Source of the DNA: Flavobacterium sp. MDT1-60
GTDB taxonomy: Bacteria > Bacteroidota > Bacteroidia > Flavobacteriales > Flavobacteriaceae
Length of the DNA: 64,000 bases
Direction of reading: 5' to 3'
Assembly: GCF_014844035.1 (NCBI RefSeq)
Contig: NZ_CP062159.1
Location: forward strand, 1,674,001 to 1,738,000
Shown here: piece by piece, positions 1 to 8,348 of the stretch
How the letters are laid out: each line of letters opens with the position of its first letter
Position numbering within the stretch: position 1 is the first letter of the stretch
Made by a program: the position numbers and the translations under genes
The notes under the pieces: generated by a model
What the model was told of the DNA's origin: nothing
Databases searched by the model: none
What the model saw: the letters and a program-made list of their open reading frames with translations, nothing else

Positions 1-1327
1 GCAACCTGATGTTCCTAATTTAGCTGATGATCGTTTTAGCTCTCAGGAAGCGCTTAACTCTTTTTTAAAAGGATATTCTGAACCCGATGATTTATTTCAG
101 GATTTACTGAATAAACCAAGTAGTAAATTCCCAAAAGGGCAGGCAATTGACCGTTTTAGCTGGATTGTTGACGATTATACTGTTTTGGAAGGAGAACTTC
201 AGGGAACTACAAAAAATGATGGAGTAGATTTTAGATTGAGTTACAAACCGGGAAGTACAACAGAATTAGTTGGGTTTGTTCGTTACATTATTCCAAATTC
301 TGACGCTTCAACTAAAGATATTAAACGTGGTGATCTTTTTACAGCCGTAAACGGAACACAATTAACAGTTTCAAATTATCAGGGACTTTTGAATGCTGAC
401 AGCTATACACTGAATATGGCAACTATCAATGGAACAACCATTACTTCTAATGGTAAAACAGTGGCTTTGGTTAAAACTACATTAGATGAAAATCCAATTT
501 TTATCAATAAAGTAATTGTATCGGGAAGCCATAAAATTGGTTATTTAATGTATAACGGATTTTATGCTAATTATGATGCCCAGCTTAATGATGCTTTTGC
601 TACATTAAAATCACAAGGAATAACTGATTTTGTTTTGGATTTAAGATATAATGGTGGAGGTTCGATTCAAACAGCATCAAGATTAGCAAGTATGATTACT
701 GGTCAGTTTGCTACTAAAATTTTTGCTAAAGAAAAATGGAATCCAAAGGTAAATGAATATTACGAAAGCGAAGATCCGGAATCGTTGAATGTCAGGTTTC
801 CTGATAAAATAGACGGAGCTGCAATCAATAGCCTGAATTTATCTAAAATATATATCATTACTACAGATGGAACTGCTTCTGCAAGTGAATTGGTTATCAA
901 CGGACTTGTACCTTATATTTCTGTAGTTCAGGTAGGAGAGACGACGGTTGGTAAAAATGTAGGTTCAGTTACTTTGTATGATTCACCTAGTTTCGGGAAA
1001 ACAAACAGAAATCCAAATCATAAATATGCTATGCAACCTTTAGTTTTAAAAATTGTAAACTCTGCTGGTTTTGGAGAATATACAGACGGGTTAGCCCCAA
1101 CTTATGAGCAATTAGAATATATTACCAATATGGGGGTTTTAGGAGATCCATCTGAACCTTTATTGAATTTAACAATTTCTAAAATTACAGGTTCAACCGC
1201 GAAGAAAATACAACAAGACAGAACGCAAGCTTTAAGAACGTTTACTAATGTTAAAGCAATGAACGGAATAAGAAATCAAATGTATATTGAAAAGGCACCG
1301 GAAGGGCTTTTAAGAGCATTGAAATAG
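1..1327 (+). CDS. S41 (C-terminal processing) family peptidase, 5' end outside window
   Basis: The reading frame is open from base 2, so the gene begins upstream of the window; the TTG at 185 is internal. A PDZ-like segment (GFVRYIIPNSDAS...KRGDLFTAVNG) precedes an S41 protease domain. The catalytic Ser lies in DGTASASELV and a Lys in GETTVGKNVG follows it by 25 residues, the spacing of the Ser-Lys dyad in Tsp/CtpA. Flavobacteria often carry secreted or lipoprotein S41 enzymes of this type in the envelope. The N-terminal signal cannot be seen. It converges on the BtuG-like gene and both share one terminator. The family call is firm; the substrate is unknown. Confidence 0.9.
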   Translation, partial: QPDVPNLADDRFSSQEALNSFLKGYSEPDDLFQDLLNKPSSKFPKGQAIDRFSWIVDDYTVLEGELQGTTKNDGVDFRLSYKPGSTTELVGFVRYIIPNSDASTKDIKRGDLFTAVNGTQLTVSNYQGLLNADSYTLNMATINGTTITSNGKTVALVKTTLDENPIFINKVIVSGSHKIGYLMYNGFYANYDAQLNDAFATLKSQGITDFVLDLRYNGGGSIQTASRLASMITGQFATKIFAKEKWNPKVNEYYESEDPESLNVRFPDKIDGAAINSLNLSKIYIITTDGTASASELVINGLVPYISVVQVGETTVGKNVGSVTLYDSPSFGKTNRNPNHKYAMQPLVLKIVNSAGFGEYTDGLAPTYEQLEYITNMGVLGDPSEPLLNLTISKITGSTAKKIQQDRTQALRTFTNVKAMNGIRNQMYIEKAPEGLLRALK

Positions 1328-1350
1328 ATATGAATAGGAATAAAAAGGAA

Positions 1351-1380
1351 AAAAGGCTTTCAGAAATGAAAGCCTTTTTT
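1351..1380. terminator. Bidirectional rho-independent terminator
   Basis: An 11-bp stem (AAAAGGCTTTC / GAAAGCCTTTT) with a short loop ends in a T run, and an A run precedes it, so it can serve both converging genes. Confidence 0.85.
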
Positions 1381-1418
1381 ACAAAAAAAATCCAAAAACT
1401 AATTTAAAAATAAAGGTA

Positions 1419-2471
1419 TTAATCGTTGAAGTAAAAACCATTTGGTCCTACACCAACCGTTAATTCTTTTTGCAAACTTCCACTTAAGTTGTAGATGTAA
1501 GCTTTGCTGTTGGATCCGAAATCACCACCATCAGCAATAAATATTTTATCATCGTTTACAGCAAAACCATAAATTGAACCGCCTGCAGGTAGACTTGCAG
1601 TTGCAATTGCTGTCGTTGAAGCTGCTGTTGCGTTAGTCGTAATTGCGTATACTGAGTTGTTAGAGGTATAATAAACCTTATCATTATAAATGTCTAAGTA
1701 TCCGGCTCTGTCTAAAGATGCAGGGAAAGTAATTTTAGTAACCGACTTATCAGATAATTTTACTTTTACAATTTCACTTCTATTATTACCATAAGGAGCT
1801 CTCAAAACATATAAAATACCATCTTCAACTTCCATACTGTCACCACTGTAACCAATTGTTACCGGAGTTTCTAATGTTTTTGTTGCAGGGTTTACTACCA
1901 ATACCTTATCATTAGAAGAATCTGTAATGTATAATTTATTGTTTTCCAATAAAATTCTATTTGCAGTTGCGCCCAATTCGATTTTAGATTCTACTTTATT
2001 AGTAGCCAAATCAATTACTGCAATATAATCATCAGTATCTCCAGTTGCCGGGTTGATGTATGAGTAAGTGTTTGCATTCGTTACATAAGCTTTTCCGTCT
2101 TTTACAACTCCGTATCTTGGGTTAGCAAGACCTGTTTCAACTTTTGCAATTAATTTAAAAGTATATCTGTTTACAACGTTAATTACGTTTGATCCACCAG
2201 CAATGATATACGCTTTATCTCCATCAAAAAAGATGTTTTGAAGATATACTCCAGCAAAGTCAGTAGCATTTGCGGTTTTGTAAACATCTGCTGTAAAATT
2301 GGCTAAATCATCACTTACGAAAGAAACTGAACCACCATCAGAATTTCCTTCGTTTAAGATGAAAAAACCATTATCATATACTCCTTTTGGATCATTATTG
2401 TCATCATCGTTTGAACAAGAAACAAAAAGCGATACGCTTAATGCTACTAAAAATAATCTGGTTAACTTCAT
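1419..2471 (-). CDS. btuG: BtuG-like surface lipoprotein, beta-propeller, cobalamin capture
   Basis: A 350-residue lipoprotein. The signal sequence ends in the lipobox SLFVSCSNDDD, and the acidic residues after Cys fit the surface-export signal of Bacteroidota lipoproteins. The rest shows repeated blade-like segments (e.g. AYIIAGGSNVINVVN, LYITDSSNDKVLVVNPAT, VYYTSNNSVYAIT) typical of YncE/DUF5074 seven-bladed propellers. It lies 4 bp downstream of btuB under the same cobalamin riboswitch. In Bacteroides the propeller lipoprotein encoded next to BtuB is BtuG, which binds B12 very tightly at the surface and hands it to BtuB. The same role here is inferred from fold and position. Confidence 0.8.
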   Translation of the reverse strand: MKLTRLFLVALSVSLFVSCSNDDDNNDPKGVYDNGFFILNEGNSDGGSVSFVSDDLANFTADVYKTANATDFAGVYLQNIFFDGDKAYIIAGGSNVINVVNRYTFKLIAKVETGLANPRYGVVKDGKAYVTNANTYSYINPATGDTDDYIAVIDLATNKVESKIELGATANRILLENNKLYITDSSNDKVLVVNPATKTLETPVTIGYSGDSMEVEDGILYVLRAPYGNNRSEIVKVKLSDKSVTKITFPASLDRAGYLDIYNDKVYYTSNNSVYAITTNATAASTTAIATASLPAGGSIYGFAVNDDKIFIADGGDFGSNSKAYIYNLSGSLQKELTVGVGPNGFYFND

Positions 2472-2475
2472 TATA

Positions 2476-4329
2476 TTAAAATTTAAGGTTTAAGTACATA
2501 TTAAAATTTCTTCCTGGCATTGGTCTGTTTTCAAGGCTTTCATAATTTTCATTCCAAAGATTTAAAACCTGAAATCCTAGTTTGAAAGAGCTTAAAAATT
2601 TAAAATCATAATCGATTCCTATATTTGAAACCATATAAGCATCTACAATTTCATTTGGATCATTATCAGCTTGTCTATAGACAAAACCGTTATACAAAAA
2701 TTGATAATAAGCTGAAATAGTATTTCTGGAATAAGAAACTGCTGCCGTAACTTTATTAAAAGGAACAAAAAAGAGTTGTTTGTTTGTCTCCAGATCTTCC
2801 GAAACCGTGTAGGCATAAGTGGCATTGGCGCCAAAATAATTTTTGCCATACTGTTTTTTCCAACTCAATAAAGTTTCGGTTCCGTAAGTATTGACCTTAT
2901 CTGTGTTTTGCGGTGTCCAGATTCCGTTGCTTCCGGGAACCCAACGCAATAAATCGTTGATTTTGATATAGTAGAAAGTCTGCGTAAACGAAATGTTTTT
3001 ATAAGTAAACACATTTCCAATTTCTGCCTGATAAGAACTTTCAGGTTTCAAATCCGGATTTCCGCCTTCTTCCCAATACAAATCATTGAAGGTTGGAATT
3101 CTGAAATTTCGGGACAAATTCAATTTCAAATTATATAATTTTCCAAATTGATAAGAAGATCCCAAAGAGAATAAAACAGGCGATTTATAATTATCCGTAA
3201 ATTCTTTTCTGATGCCAAATTCGCTTTTCCAATCTTTTGAAAAATCTTGTTTTATCAATAATGCTGCAGAACTAATTTCTCTGGTATTATCACCAAAACC
3301 ACTTCCAAAACCTTTGGTTCGGTTGTAATCTAAAATTCCGTTTATTTGTGTCGATTTAAAAAAGGTATATCCTAAATCACCTTTAGCAATAAAGCTTTCC
3401 GTTTTTCCGAAAGTATATTGATTAGTCGAATTATCGGCAAAATATTGATAGTTCTCGAAAATATAGGCGGTTTTTAAATTGGTAGTAAACTTGCCAAAAT
3501 TCCCATCGTATTCCAATAAATTTCGATTGAAGCCATTAACGTACTTGCTTTTGGTTTCTGTTTCTGTTATTAGCGAAGTATTTCGGTCTGTGTTAGAGGT
3601 TTGGCTGTATAATTTTAAACTGTTTTTTGCATCAAATTTATAACCTAAATTGGCGCTCATGGTAAAAACATCATATTGTCCGTTTTGGTTCCAGCGCTGT
3701 TCGCCTTTCCAGGTATATTGATTCAGGTATTTGTAATCGTTTGTCGAACTGTTTTTAGAAAAACCAATCTGAGCACTCCATTTTTCGTTCGAAATAGTAG
3801 TTTTATAATTGATTCCGATAGTATTGAAACTCCCGTAATCCAATTTCAGATTATTCTCAAAACGTTTGTAGAAACTCAAATCATTATTTAAATGTACAGT
3901 TCCTCCCACGGCGCCACTTCCATAAATAACACTTCCTCCACCGGCTTTTACGCTAACCGAATTATAATCGGAACCTGAAATTGTATTAAAATCAGTACTT
4001 CCGTTCATTTGAGAATTGATGTTGATTCCGTTCCAGATTACAGCTGTCTGCGATGAAGTTGTTCCTCTAAAGGCAACTGTCGAAAGCATGCCGCGTCCGT
4101 ATTCTTTGAAATAAATGGTTGAATTGAAATTTAAAAGATCCGTTAATAAAGCTTCATTTTTATTGATGACAGAATCATTAAGCTTTAAAACCGATTGTGA
4201 AGTGGAATATTTTTTAAGATTAGCGTCAGAAACTACAACCGTTTTCAGTTTTGTAATAGAATCATTTTGCGCCAAAAGAATCTGGCACAGCAACAGCAAA
4301 CAAAAAGCGAAACGTTTTTTTAAAGTCAT
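2476..4329 (-). CDS. btuB: TonB-dependent outer-membrane cobalamin receptor BtuB
   Basis: A 617-residue TonB-dependent receptor. A signal peptide (KKRFAFCLLLLCQILLAQ) is followed by a TonB-box region, a plug domain (LTDLLNFNSTIYFKEYGRG...AVIWNGININS) and a beta-barrel ending in a C-terminal aromatic strand (FNMYLNLKF). The plug ends in the glycine-rich GGGSVIYGSGAVGGTV typical of the family. It is the first gene after the cobalamin riboswitch and is coupled to a BtuG-like lipoprotein, which assigns cobalamin or cobinamide as substrate. It lacks the carboxypeptidase-like N-terminal extension of SusC-type receptors. The start ATG follows a small hairpin that could join the riboswitch response. 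Confidence 0.9.
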   Translation of the reverse strand: MTLKKRFAFCLLLLCQILLAQNDSITKLKTVVVSDANLKKYSTSQSVLKLNDSVINKNEALLTDLLNFNSTIYFKEYGRGMLSTVAFRGTTSSQTAVIWNGININSQMNGSTDFNTISGSDYNSVSVKAGGGSVIYGSGAVGGTVHLNNDLSFYKRFENNLKLDYGSFNTIGINYKTTISNEKWSAQIGFSKNSSTNDYKYLNQYTWKGEQRWNQNGQYDVFTMSANLGYKFDAKNSLKLYSQTSNTDRNTSLITETETKSKYVNGFNRNLLEYDGNFGKFTTNLKTAYIFENYQYFADNSTNQYTFGKTESFIAKGDLGYTFFKSTQINGILDYNRTKGFGSGFGDNTREISSAALLIKQDFSKDWKSEFGIRKEFTDNYKSPVLFSLGSSYQFGKLYNLKLNLSRNFRIPTFNDLYWEEGGNPDLKPESSYQAEIGNVFTYKNISFTQTFYYIKINDLLRWVPGSNGIWTPQNTDKVNTYGTETLLSWKKQYGKNYFGANATYAYTVSEDLETNKQLFFVPFNKVTAAVSYSRNTISAYYQFLYNGFVYRQADNDPNEIVDAYMVSNIGIDYDFKFLSSFKLGFQVLNLWNENYESLENRPMPGRNFNMYLNLKF

Positions 4330-4369
4330 AATTTCTACACTCTTTTTCCCGAGAGTTCGATATTTGTTA

Positions 4370-4545
4370 TAAAGGCAGGTCTCCTGGCTTGCGTCTTGTT
4401 GTTTACCTTCCCATTCGCTAGGCGAACAGTGGTTTTGTAGTTAACAACAAGCATTCTTTTCAGAACTTAGCTTACAGTTGCGGGTACAGCTCAAGATTAC
4501 TTGATTCCCTTTTAATGTGTTTTTATAATTAAAACACAACCTTAA
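4370..4545 (-). promoter_or_regulatory. Cobalamin (AdoCbl/B12) riboswitch upstream of btuB
   Basis: Read on the minus strand, the segment holds the signature parts of the cobalamin aptamer: AAAGGGAATC, then GTACCCGCAACTGTAA in the core, and the B12 box GCCAGGAGACCTGCC at 4374-4388. After the box, ACTCT and AGAGT (about 4338-4356) can pair just before the btuB ATG, suggesting control of translation start; no U-run terminator is visible. Excess cobalamin would repress btuB-btuG. The aptamer call is firm, the expression platform is inferred. Confidence 0.95.
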
Positions 4546-4553
4546 ATTTCGGG

Positions 4554-4585
4554 CAAAGATAAAGTTAAAAATATTGAATTATCAA
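4554..4585 (-). promoter_or_regulatory. Promoter of the riboswitch-btuB-btuG transcript
   Basis: The minus strand reads TTG (4583-4585), 21 bases, then TATCTTTG (4554-4561), matching the Bacteroidota -33/-7 consensus (TTG and TAnnTTTG). Transcription would start a few bases before the riboswitch aptamer. Confidence 0.8.
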
Positions 4586-4627
4586 ATTTGTTTTACTTTT
4601 TAAGTCAAATTCTAAACAAAACCATTC

Positions 4628-5164
4628 TTATAGCTCGATTTTAATGACTTCACCAAAATCTACTTTGTTTTGAAAAGCATCTTTTAAGGGTAAGGAAGAA
4701 TGATGACATAAGATACTTCTGATGATTCCGGCATGACAAACAATAATGACAGGTTGATTGATTTCTTTTGAAGTTAAATCAGTTAAAAAGCCTTCAACGC
4801 GGTTATGTAATTCCACAAAAGATTCTCCATTTGAAGCCGGAAAATTGACAAAATCTTCCATCCATGGATTAAGTTGTTCGGGCAGAATATCGTTCCAGTT
4901 TTTCATTTCCCAATCGCCAAAATTCATTTCCATCAAACGTTTGTCTTTTTGGTAAGATAGCGTTTTGATGTTGTCGTGAATATATTTAGCCAAAGTAACG
5001 CATCGCTTCAACGGACTTGAAAAAATAATTGCTTCTGAAGGTAGTTGAGAAAGAATGTTTTCAAAAATAGAATCGAAAGGTTCTGTTAAATCAACATCAG
5101 ATTGCCCGTAACAAATGCCTTTTTCACAAGCAGTTTCGGTATGGCGAACTAGATAAATTTCCAT
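4628..5164 (-). CDS. cobC: Histidine phosphatase CobC-like, alpha-ribazole phosphatase
   Basis: A 178-residue phosphoglycerate-mutase-like phosphatase. The catalytic motif is LVRHTETACE near residue 5, the second Arg lies in SSPLKRC, and the second His in VCHAGIIRS near residue 150. In the cobalamin lower-ligand branch this enzyme removes the 5' phosphate from alpha-ribazole phosphate (or adenosylcobalamin phosphate). The start at 5164 is chosen because MEIYLVRHTE begins the fold; the upstream start at 5224 would add 20 unrelated residues. The start overlaps the end of cobS by 16 bp, so the two are translationally linked. Function rests on family plus operon. Confidence 0.85.
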   Translation of the reverse strand: MEIYLVRHTETACEKGICYGQSDVDLTEPFDSIFENILSQLPSEAIIFSSPLKRCVTLAKYIHDNIKTLSYQKDKRLMEMNFGDWEMKNWNDILPEQLNPWMEDFVNFPASNGESFVELHNRVEGFLTDLTSKEINQPVIIVCHAGIIRSILCHHSSLPLKDAFQNKVDFGEVIKIEL

Positions 5165-5946
5165 ATAAAAAGAAAGCTTAAATAATAAACAATTTCGCAA
5201 ACTTGTTGTGTGGCGCCAAGGCAATCTCCAGTATAGCCGTCAATCCATTTTTGGAAATAACGTGCCAAAAAATAGCGTGTTATAAAAACAGGAATTAAAA
5301 TAAGTAAGAATTGGTACTGAAAATAAGAAAGCACTAAAAGAGGTAATAGACCAAAGAAAAAAGCTCCGAGAATTTCTTTCCAGCTATGTTTTTTAGCAAT
5401 TGGTTTGCTTTTGCTCGTAGCATCATCACGTGAATATTCATGTGTGAAAATGATTGAAATAGCAGCCAAACGACTTAAAGCATGAGCGGATATAAATAAA
5501 AGAAAAATTTGAAGAATTCCATTATAACTTTCTATCTGAGAAATAGAAATTAACTCAGAAAGCAATTTGAATTTCAATAAAAACAATAAAACCAATCCAA
5601 TTGCTCCGTAAGCGCCAATGGCACTGTCTTTCATAATCATCAAAATCTTTTCTTTCGTCCAGCCTCCACCAAAACCATCACAAACATCTGCAAAACCATC
5701 TTCATGAAAAGCACCAGTTGTTAGAATAGAAGCAATTATAGCCAAAATAACCGCAATTTCACTAGATAAAAATTGAGCGAAAATATAAAAAGCTAAAAAA
5801 GAAATACTCCCAACAATCCATCCAATAAAAGGAAAATAACGTGTGGCTTTATTTAAATATTCAGGATTGTGATCAATGTTTTTAGGACATGGAATTCGGG
5901 TGTAAAACATTAAACAGGTGAAGAAAATATGTAGTTCTTTTTTCAT
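5149..5946 (-). CDS. cobS: Adenosylcobinamide-GDP ribazoletransferase (cobalamin synthase) CobS
   Basis: A 265-residue integral membrane protein with several hydrophobic helices. It keeps the CobS hallmarks: FYTRIPCP near the N terminus, RYFPFIGWIVG, the acidic metal-binding GAFHEDGFADVCDGFGGG, and DGYTGDCLGATQQ at the C terminus. It joins AdoCbi-GDP to alpha-ribazole (phosphate), the last step of nucleotide-loop assembly, in the inner membrane. It lies between bluB-cobT and cobC on the same strand, with a 57-bp gap upstream and an overlap downstream. The length is normal and all motifs are present. Confidence 0.95.
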   Translation of the reverse strand: MKKELHIFFTCLMFYTRIPCPKNIDHNPEYLNKATRYFPFIGWIVGSISFLAFYIFAQFLSSEIAVILAIIASILTTGAFHEDGFADVCDGFGGGWTKEKILMIMKDSAIGAYGAIGLVLLFLLKFKLLSELISISQIESYNGILQIFLLFISAHALSRLAAISIIFTHEYSRDDATSKSKPIAKKHSWKEILGAFFFGLLPLLVLSYFQYQFLLILIPVFITRYFLARYFQKWIDGYTGDCLGATQQVCEIVYYLSFLFIWKFI

Positions 5947-6003
5947 TTATGAAAGATATTTTTAAGATTTAAAACTGCGAATGAAAACCGAGACTGAGAC
6001 TAA

Positions 6004-7683
6004 TCATTTCCTACTTACTCCCGCACTCTCAAAACTAGCCATTTCATTCAAAAAAGCTTCAGCCGATTTCAAAATCGGGAAAGCAATTGCACAGCCTGTT
6101 CCTTCACCCAGACGTAAATCTAAATTTAAAATTGGTTTTGCATTTAAATATTGAAGTAATTTTTGATGTGCCTGTTCAGCAGAACAATGACAAAAAACCG
6201 CATTTTTTATGATGCCAGGATTCATTTTAGAAGCAATTAAAAAAGCCACACTGCAAATAAAACCGTCAACTAAAATCAATATTTTGTTTTCAAACGCAGT
6301 CAGCATTCCGCTTGCCATTTGTATAATTTCAAAACCTCCAAAATAAGCCAGTTGTTCTTTTAATTCGGCTTGACCGGAATAATTTTCAATTGTTTTTTTT
6401 AGAAATTGCTTTTTCTGAATTAGCTTTTCATTTTCAACTCCGGTTCCTTTTCCGACACATTCTTCAATAGAGAAATCAGTTAAAAGACTCATTAGAACGG
6501 ACGCAGTTGAAGTATTCCCAATTCCCATTTCACCAAAACCGATGCAATTCGAACCCGTTTTAGCAATATCTTTGACTATTGATTTTCCTTTTTCAAAACA
6601 CAACTGCAATTCGATTTCACTCATAGCAGGAGCATGGAGGAATGATTGCGTTCCTTTCGCGATTTTGGCATTTATCAGATTGGTATTCGTCGGAAAATCA
6701 TAATTTACGCCCGAATCTACAATTGATAACTGAATGTTATTTTGTTTGCAGAAAACGTTTATCGCTGCACCGCCTTCCAGAAAATTACCAACCATCTGGC
6801 GGGTAACATCTTGTGGATAAGCGCTCACACCGTGATTTGCAATTCCGTGATCTGCTGCGAAAACAACAATATTCGGATTTATAATTTTCGGATTTAAAGT
6901 TTCAAAAACCGTTGCCATCTGAAAGGCTAAAGTTTCCAAAGTCCCTAAAGCGCCAACGGGTTTGGTCTTGCCGTCTATTTTTTCTTGTAAAAGTCTGCTG
7001 AAATCATTTTTATTCTCAAGCTCAGTTTGAGATTTTAATTTCAAATCAGAAATATAACTTTTGGTTACATTTTTAATTTCTGAACAAATCGGTGTTTCTG
7101 ATTTCTGTTTCCAATGCAATTGTTGCAACATCGGCTGATTATCATAATTTGTGGCTGGTTTTCCAACACAGAAATAACCCAAAGGTTCAATGTTTTCTGG
7201 TAAATCGAGTATGTTTTTAAACTGATGATAATTCAAAATTGAAACCCAGCCCATTCCGTAACCCTGTTCCGTTAGTGAAAGCCAAATATTCTGAGCCGCA
7301 CAAACTGAACTAAATTTCACCGCTTCATTACTACCAACAGTTCCAATTGTAAATTGATTTAAAACGGAACGGTCATAAGCGATAATAAGTCCGATTGGCG
7401 CTTCTTCAATAGCTTCCAGTTTTAAAGATTTATAATGTTCTTTTTGTTCAGGATTATCCGTTAGCGATTCGGCTTTCATATTATAATCCAAGAATAAATC
7501 TTTGATAGCGTTTTTTACTTCTGCCGATTTAATGATATAATAACGTGTAGCATCCGTTAGTCCAACAGATGGCGCCCAATGTCCGGCCTGTAAAGCTTTT
7601 TCAATAACTTCATCAGGAACTTCATCAGCGGTAAAATGTCTGGTATCACGACGCGATTTTAAAATATCATCTAAATAAGTCAT
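6004..7683 (-). CDS. bluB-cobT: Fusion: 5,6-dimethylbenzimidazole synthase (BluB) + CobT phosphoribosyltransferase
   Basis: A 559-residue fusion. Residues 1 to about 205 are a nitroreductase-fold BluB domain (SRRDTRHF, GHWAPSVG, MGWVSILNYHQF), which breaks down FMNH2 to make dimethylbenzimidazole. Residues from about 220 are CobT (nicotinate-nucleotide:DMB phosphoribosyltransferase), with KPVGALGTLE, FAADHGIANHGVSAYP, GFGEMGIGNT and the catalytic Glu in RLGEGTG near residue 527. One protein would therefore make the lower ligand base and activate it to alpha-ribazole phosphate. The ATG at 7683 is preferred over an upstream in-frame ATG because MTYLDDILKSRRD matches the BluB start. The usual QP after APSVG is replaced here by LTDATRYY. 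Confidence 0.92.
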   Translation of the reverse strand: MTYLDDILKSRRDTRHFTADEVPDEVIEKALQAGHWAPSVGLTDATRYYIIKSAEVKNAIKDLFLDYNMKAESLTDNPEQKEHYKSLKLEAIEEAPIGLIIAYDRSVLNQFTIGTVGSNEAVKFSSVCAAQNIWLSLTEQGYGMGWVSILNYHQFKNILDLPENIEPLGYFCVGKPATNYDNQPMLQQLHWKQKSETPICSEIKNVTKSYISDLKLKSQTELENKNDFSRLLQEKIDGKTKPVGALGTLETLAFQMATVFETLNPKIINPNIVVFAADHGIANHGVSAYPQDVTRQMVGNFLEGGAAINVFCKQNNIQLSIVDSGVNYDFPTNTNLINAKIAKGTQSFLHAPAMSEIELQLCFEKGKSIVKDIAKTGSNCIGFGEMGIGNTSTASVLMSLLTDFSIEECVGKGTGVENEKLIQKKQFLKKTIENYSGQAELKEQLAYFGGFEIIQMASGMLTAFENKILILVDGFICSVAFLIASKMNPGIIKNAVFCHCSAEQAHQKLLQYLNAKPILNLDLRLGEGTGCAIAFPILKSAEAFLNEMASFESAGVSRK

Positions 7684-7693
7684 GTTGTTGAGG

Positions 7694-7806
7694 TTAAAAT
7701 TCCAATAAAAAAAATCCAAATTCCAATTTCAAAAATCAATCTGAATGTTTGAATTTATGTAAAGTTAAGGCAGTGCCTTGGAATTTGGAATTTATAATTT
7801 GGAATT
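7694..7806. repeat. Dispersed AATTCCAA-type intergenic repeat, inverted arms
   Basis: A left block (7698-7727) of ATTCCAAATTCCAA-type words and a right block of the complementary words (TTGGAATTTGGAATTT at 7778-7793) can fold on each other. The left block shares an exact 33-base stretch with 42386-42418. It fills the gap between cobU and bluB-cobT. Confidence 0.7.
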
Positions 7807-8313
7807 TTATTTAATTTTTACCGGAATTCCCGAAACCATCAAAACAACTTCATCTGCTTTTGAAGCCAAAAACTGATTCATCCAGCCCTGAAGTTCTGTA
7901 AATTTTCTGCCGATATGAGTTTCGGCATGAACACCCATTCCAATTTCGTTGGTCACAATAATAAGTGTTGCGTTTTCCTGATTTGCAATTGCCAGAAATT
8001 CTTTTTTGGCTTCTTCCAAACTTAAAGTTACATCATATTTATGATCAGTAAAAAAGTTGGTTAACCAAAGCGTTACACAATCAATCAAAGCTACTTTCCC
8101 TGAAAAATTAATTTCACTTAAATATTTTTCTTTCTCAATATTAGTCCAGCGCCCGTCGCGTTCTGACTGATGTCGGTCGATTCTGGTTTGGAAATCGTCA
8201 TCCCATTTTCTGGCCGTTGCCAAGTACATTGGAGTATCAGAAAGCTTCAATGCTAAATTTTGGGCATAACTGCTTTTTCCTGATCGTTCGCCTCCGGTAA
8301 TTAAGTAAATCAT
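7807..8313 (-). CDS. cobU: Adenosylcobinamide kinase / cobinamide-phosphate guanylyltransferase
   Basis: A 168-residue CobU/CobP enzyme. It has a P-loop (ITGGERSGKSS, residues 5-15), the GMP-accepting His in RIDRHQSERDGRW (about residue 48), and VTNEIGMGVHAE, all diagnostic. It phosphorylates adenosylcobinamide and then makes AdoCbi-GDP for CobS, and lets the cell use salvaged cobinamide. No corrin-ring genes (cbi/cob early steps) are visible nearby, so the locus looks like salvage and lower-ligand remodelling. The length is typical. Confidence 0.95.
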   Translation of the reverse strand: MIYLITGGERSGKSSYAQNLALKLSDTPMYLATARKWDDDFQTRIDRHQSERDGRWTNIEKEKYLSEINFSGKVALIDCVTLWLTNFFTDHKYDVTLSLEEAKKEFLAIANQENATLIIVTNEIGMGVHAETHIGRKFTELQGWMNQFLASKADEVVLMVSGIPVKIK

Positions 8314-8314
8314 T

Positions 8315-8348
8315 TTAATTATTAATTGTTAGTTGTGAATTGTTAATT
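8315..8348. repeat. Left imperfect inverted repeat flanking four-helix-bundle gene
   Basis: The reverse complement of this 34-base segment matches 8724-8750 over 26 of 27 paired bases, with one 7-base gap. It covers the last codons and stop of the four-helix-bundle gene and reaches the cobU start. Confidence 0.75.
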
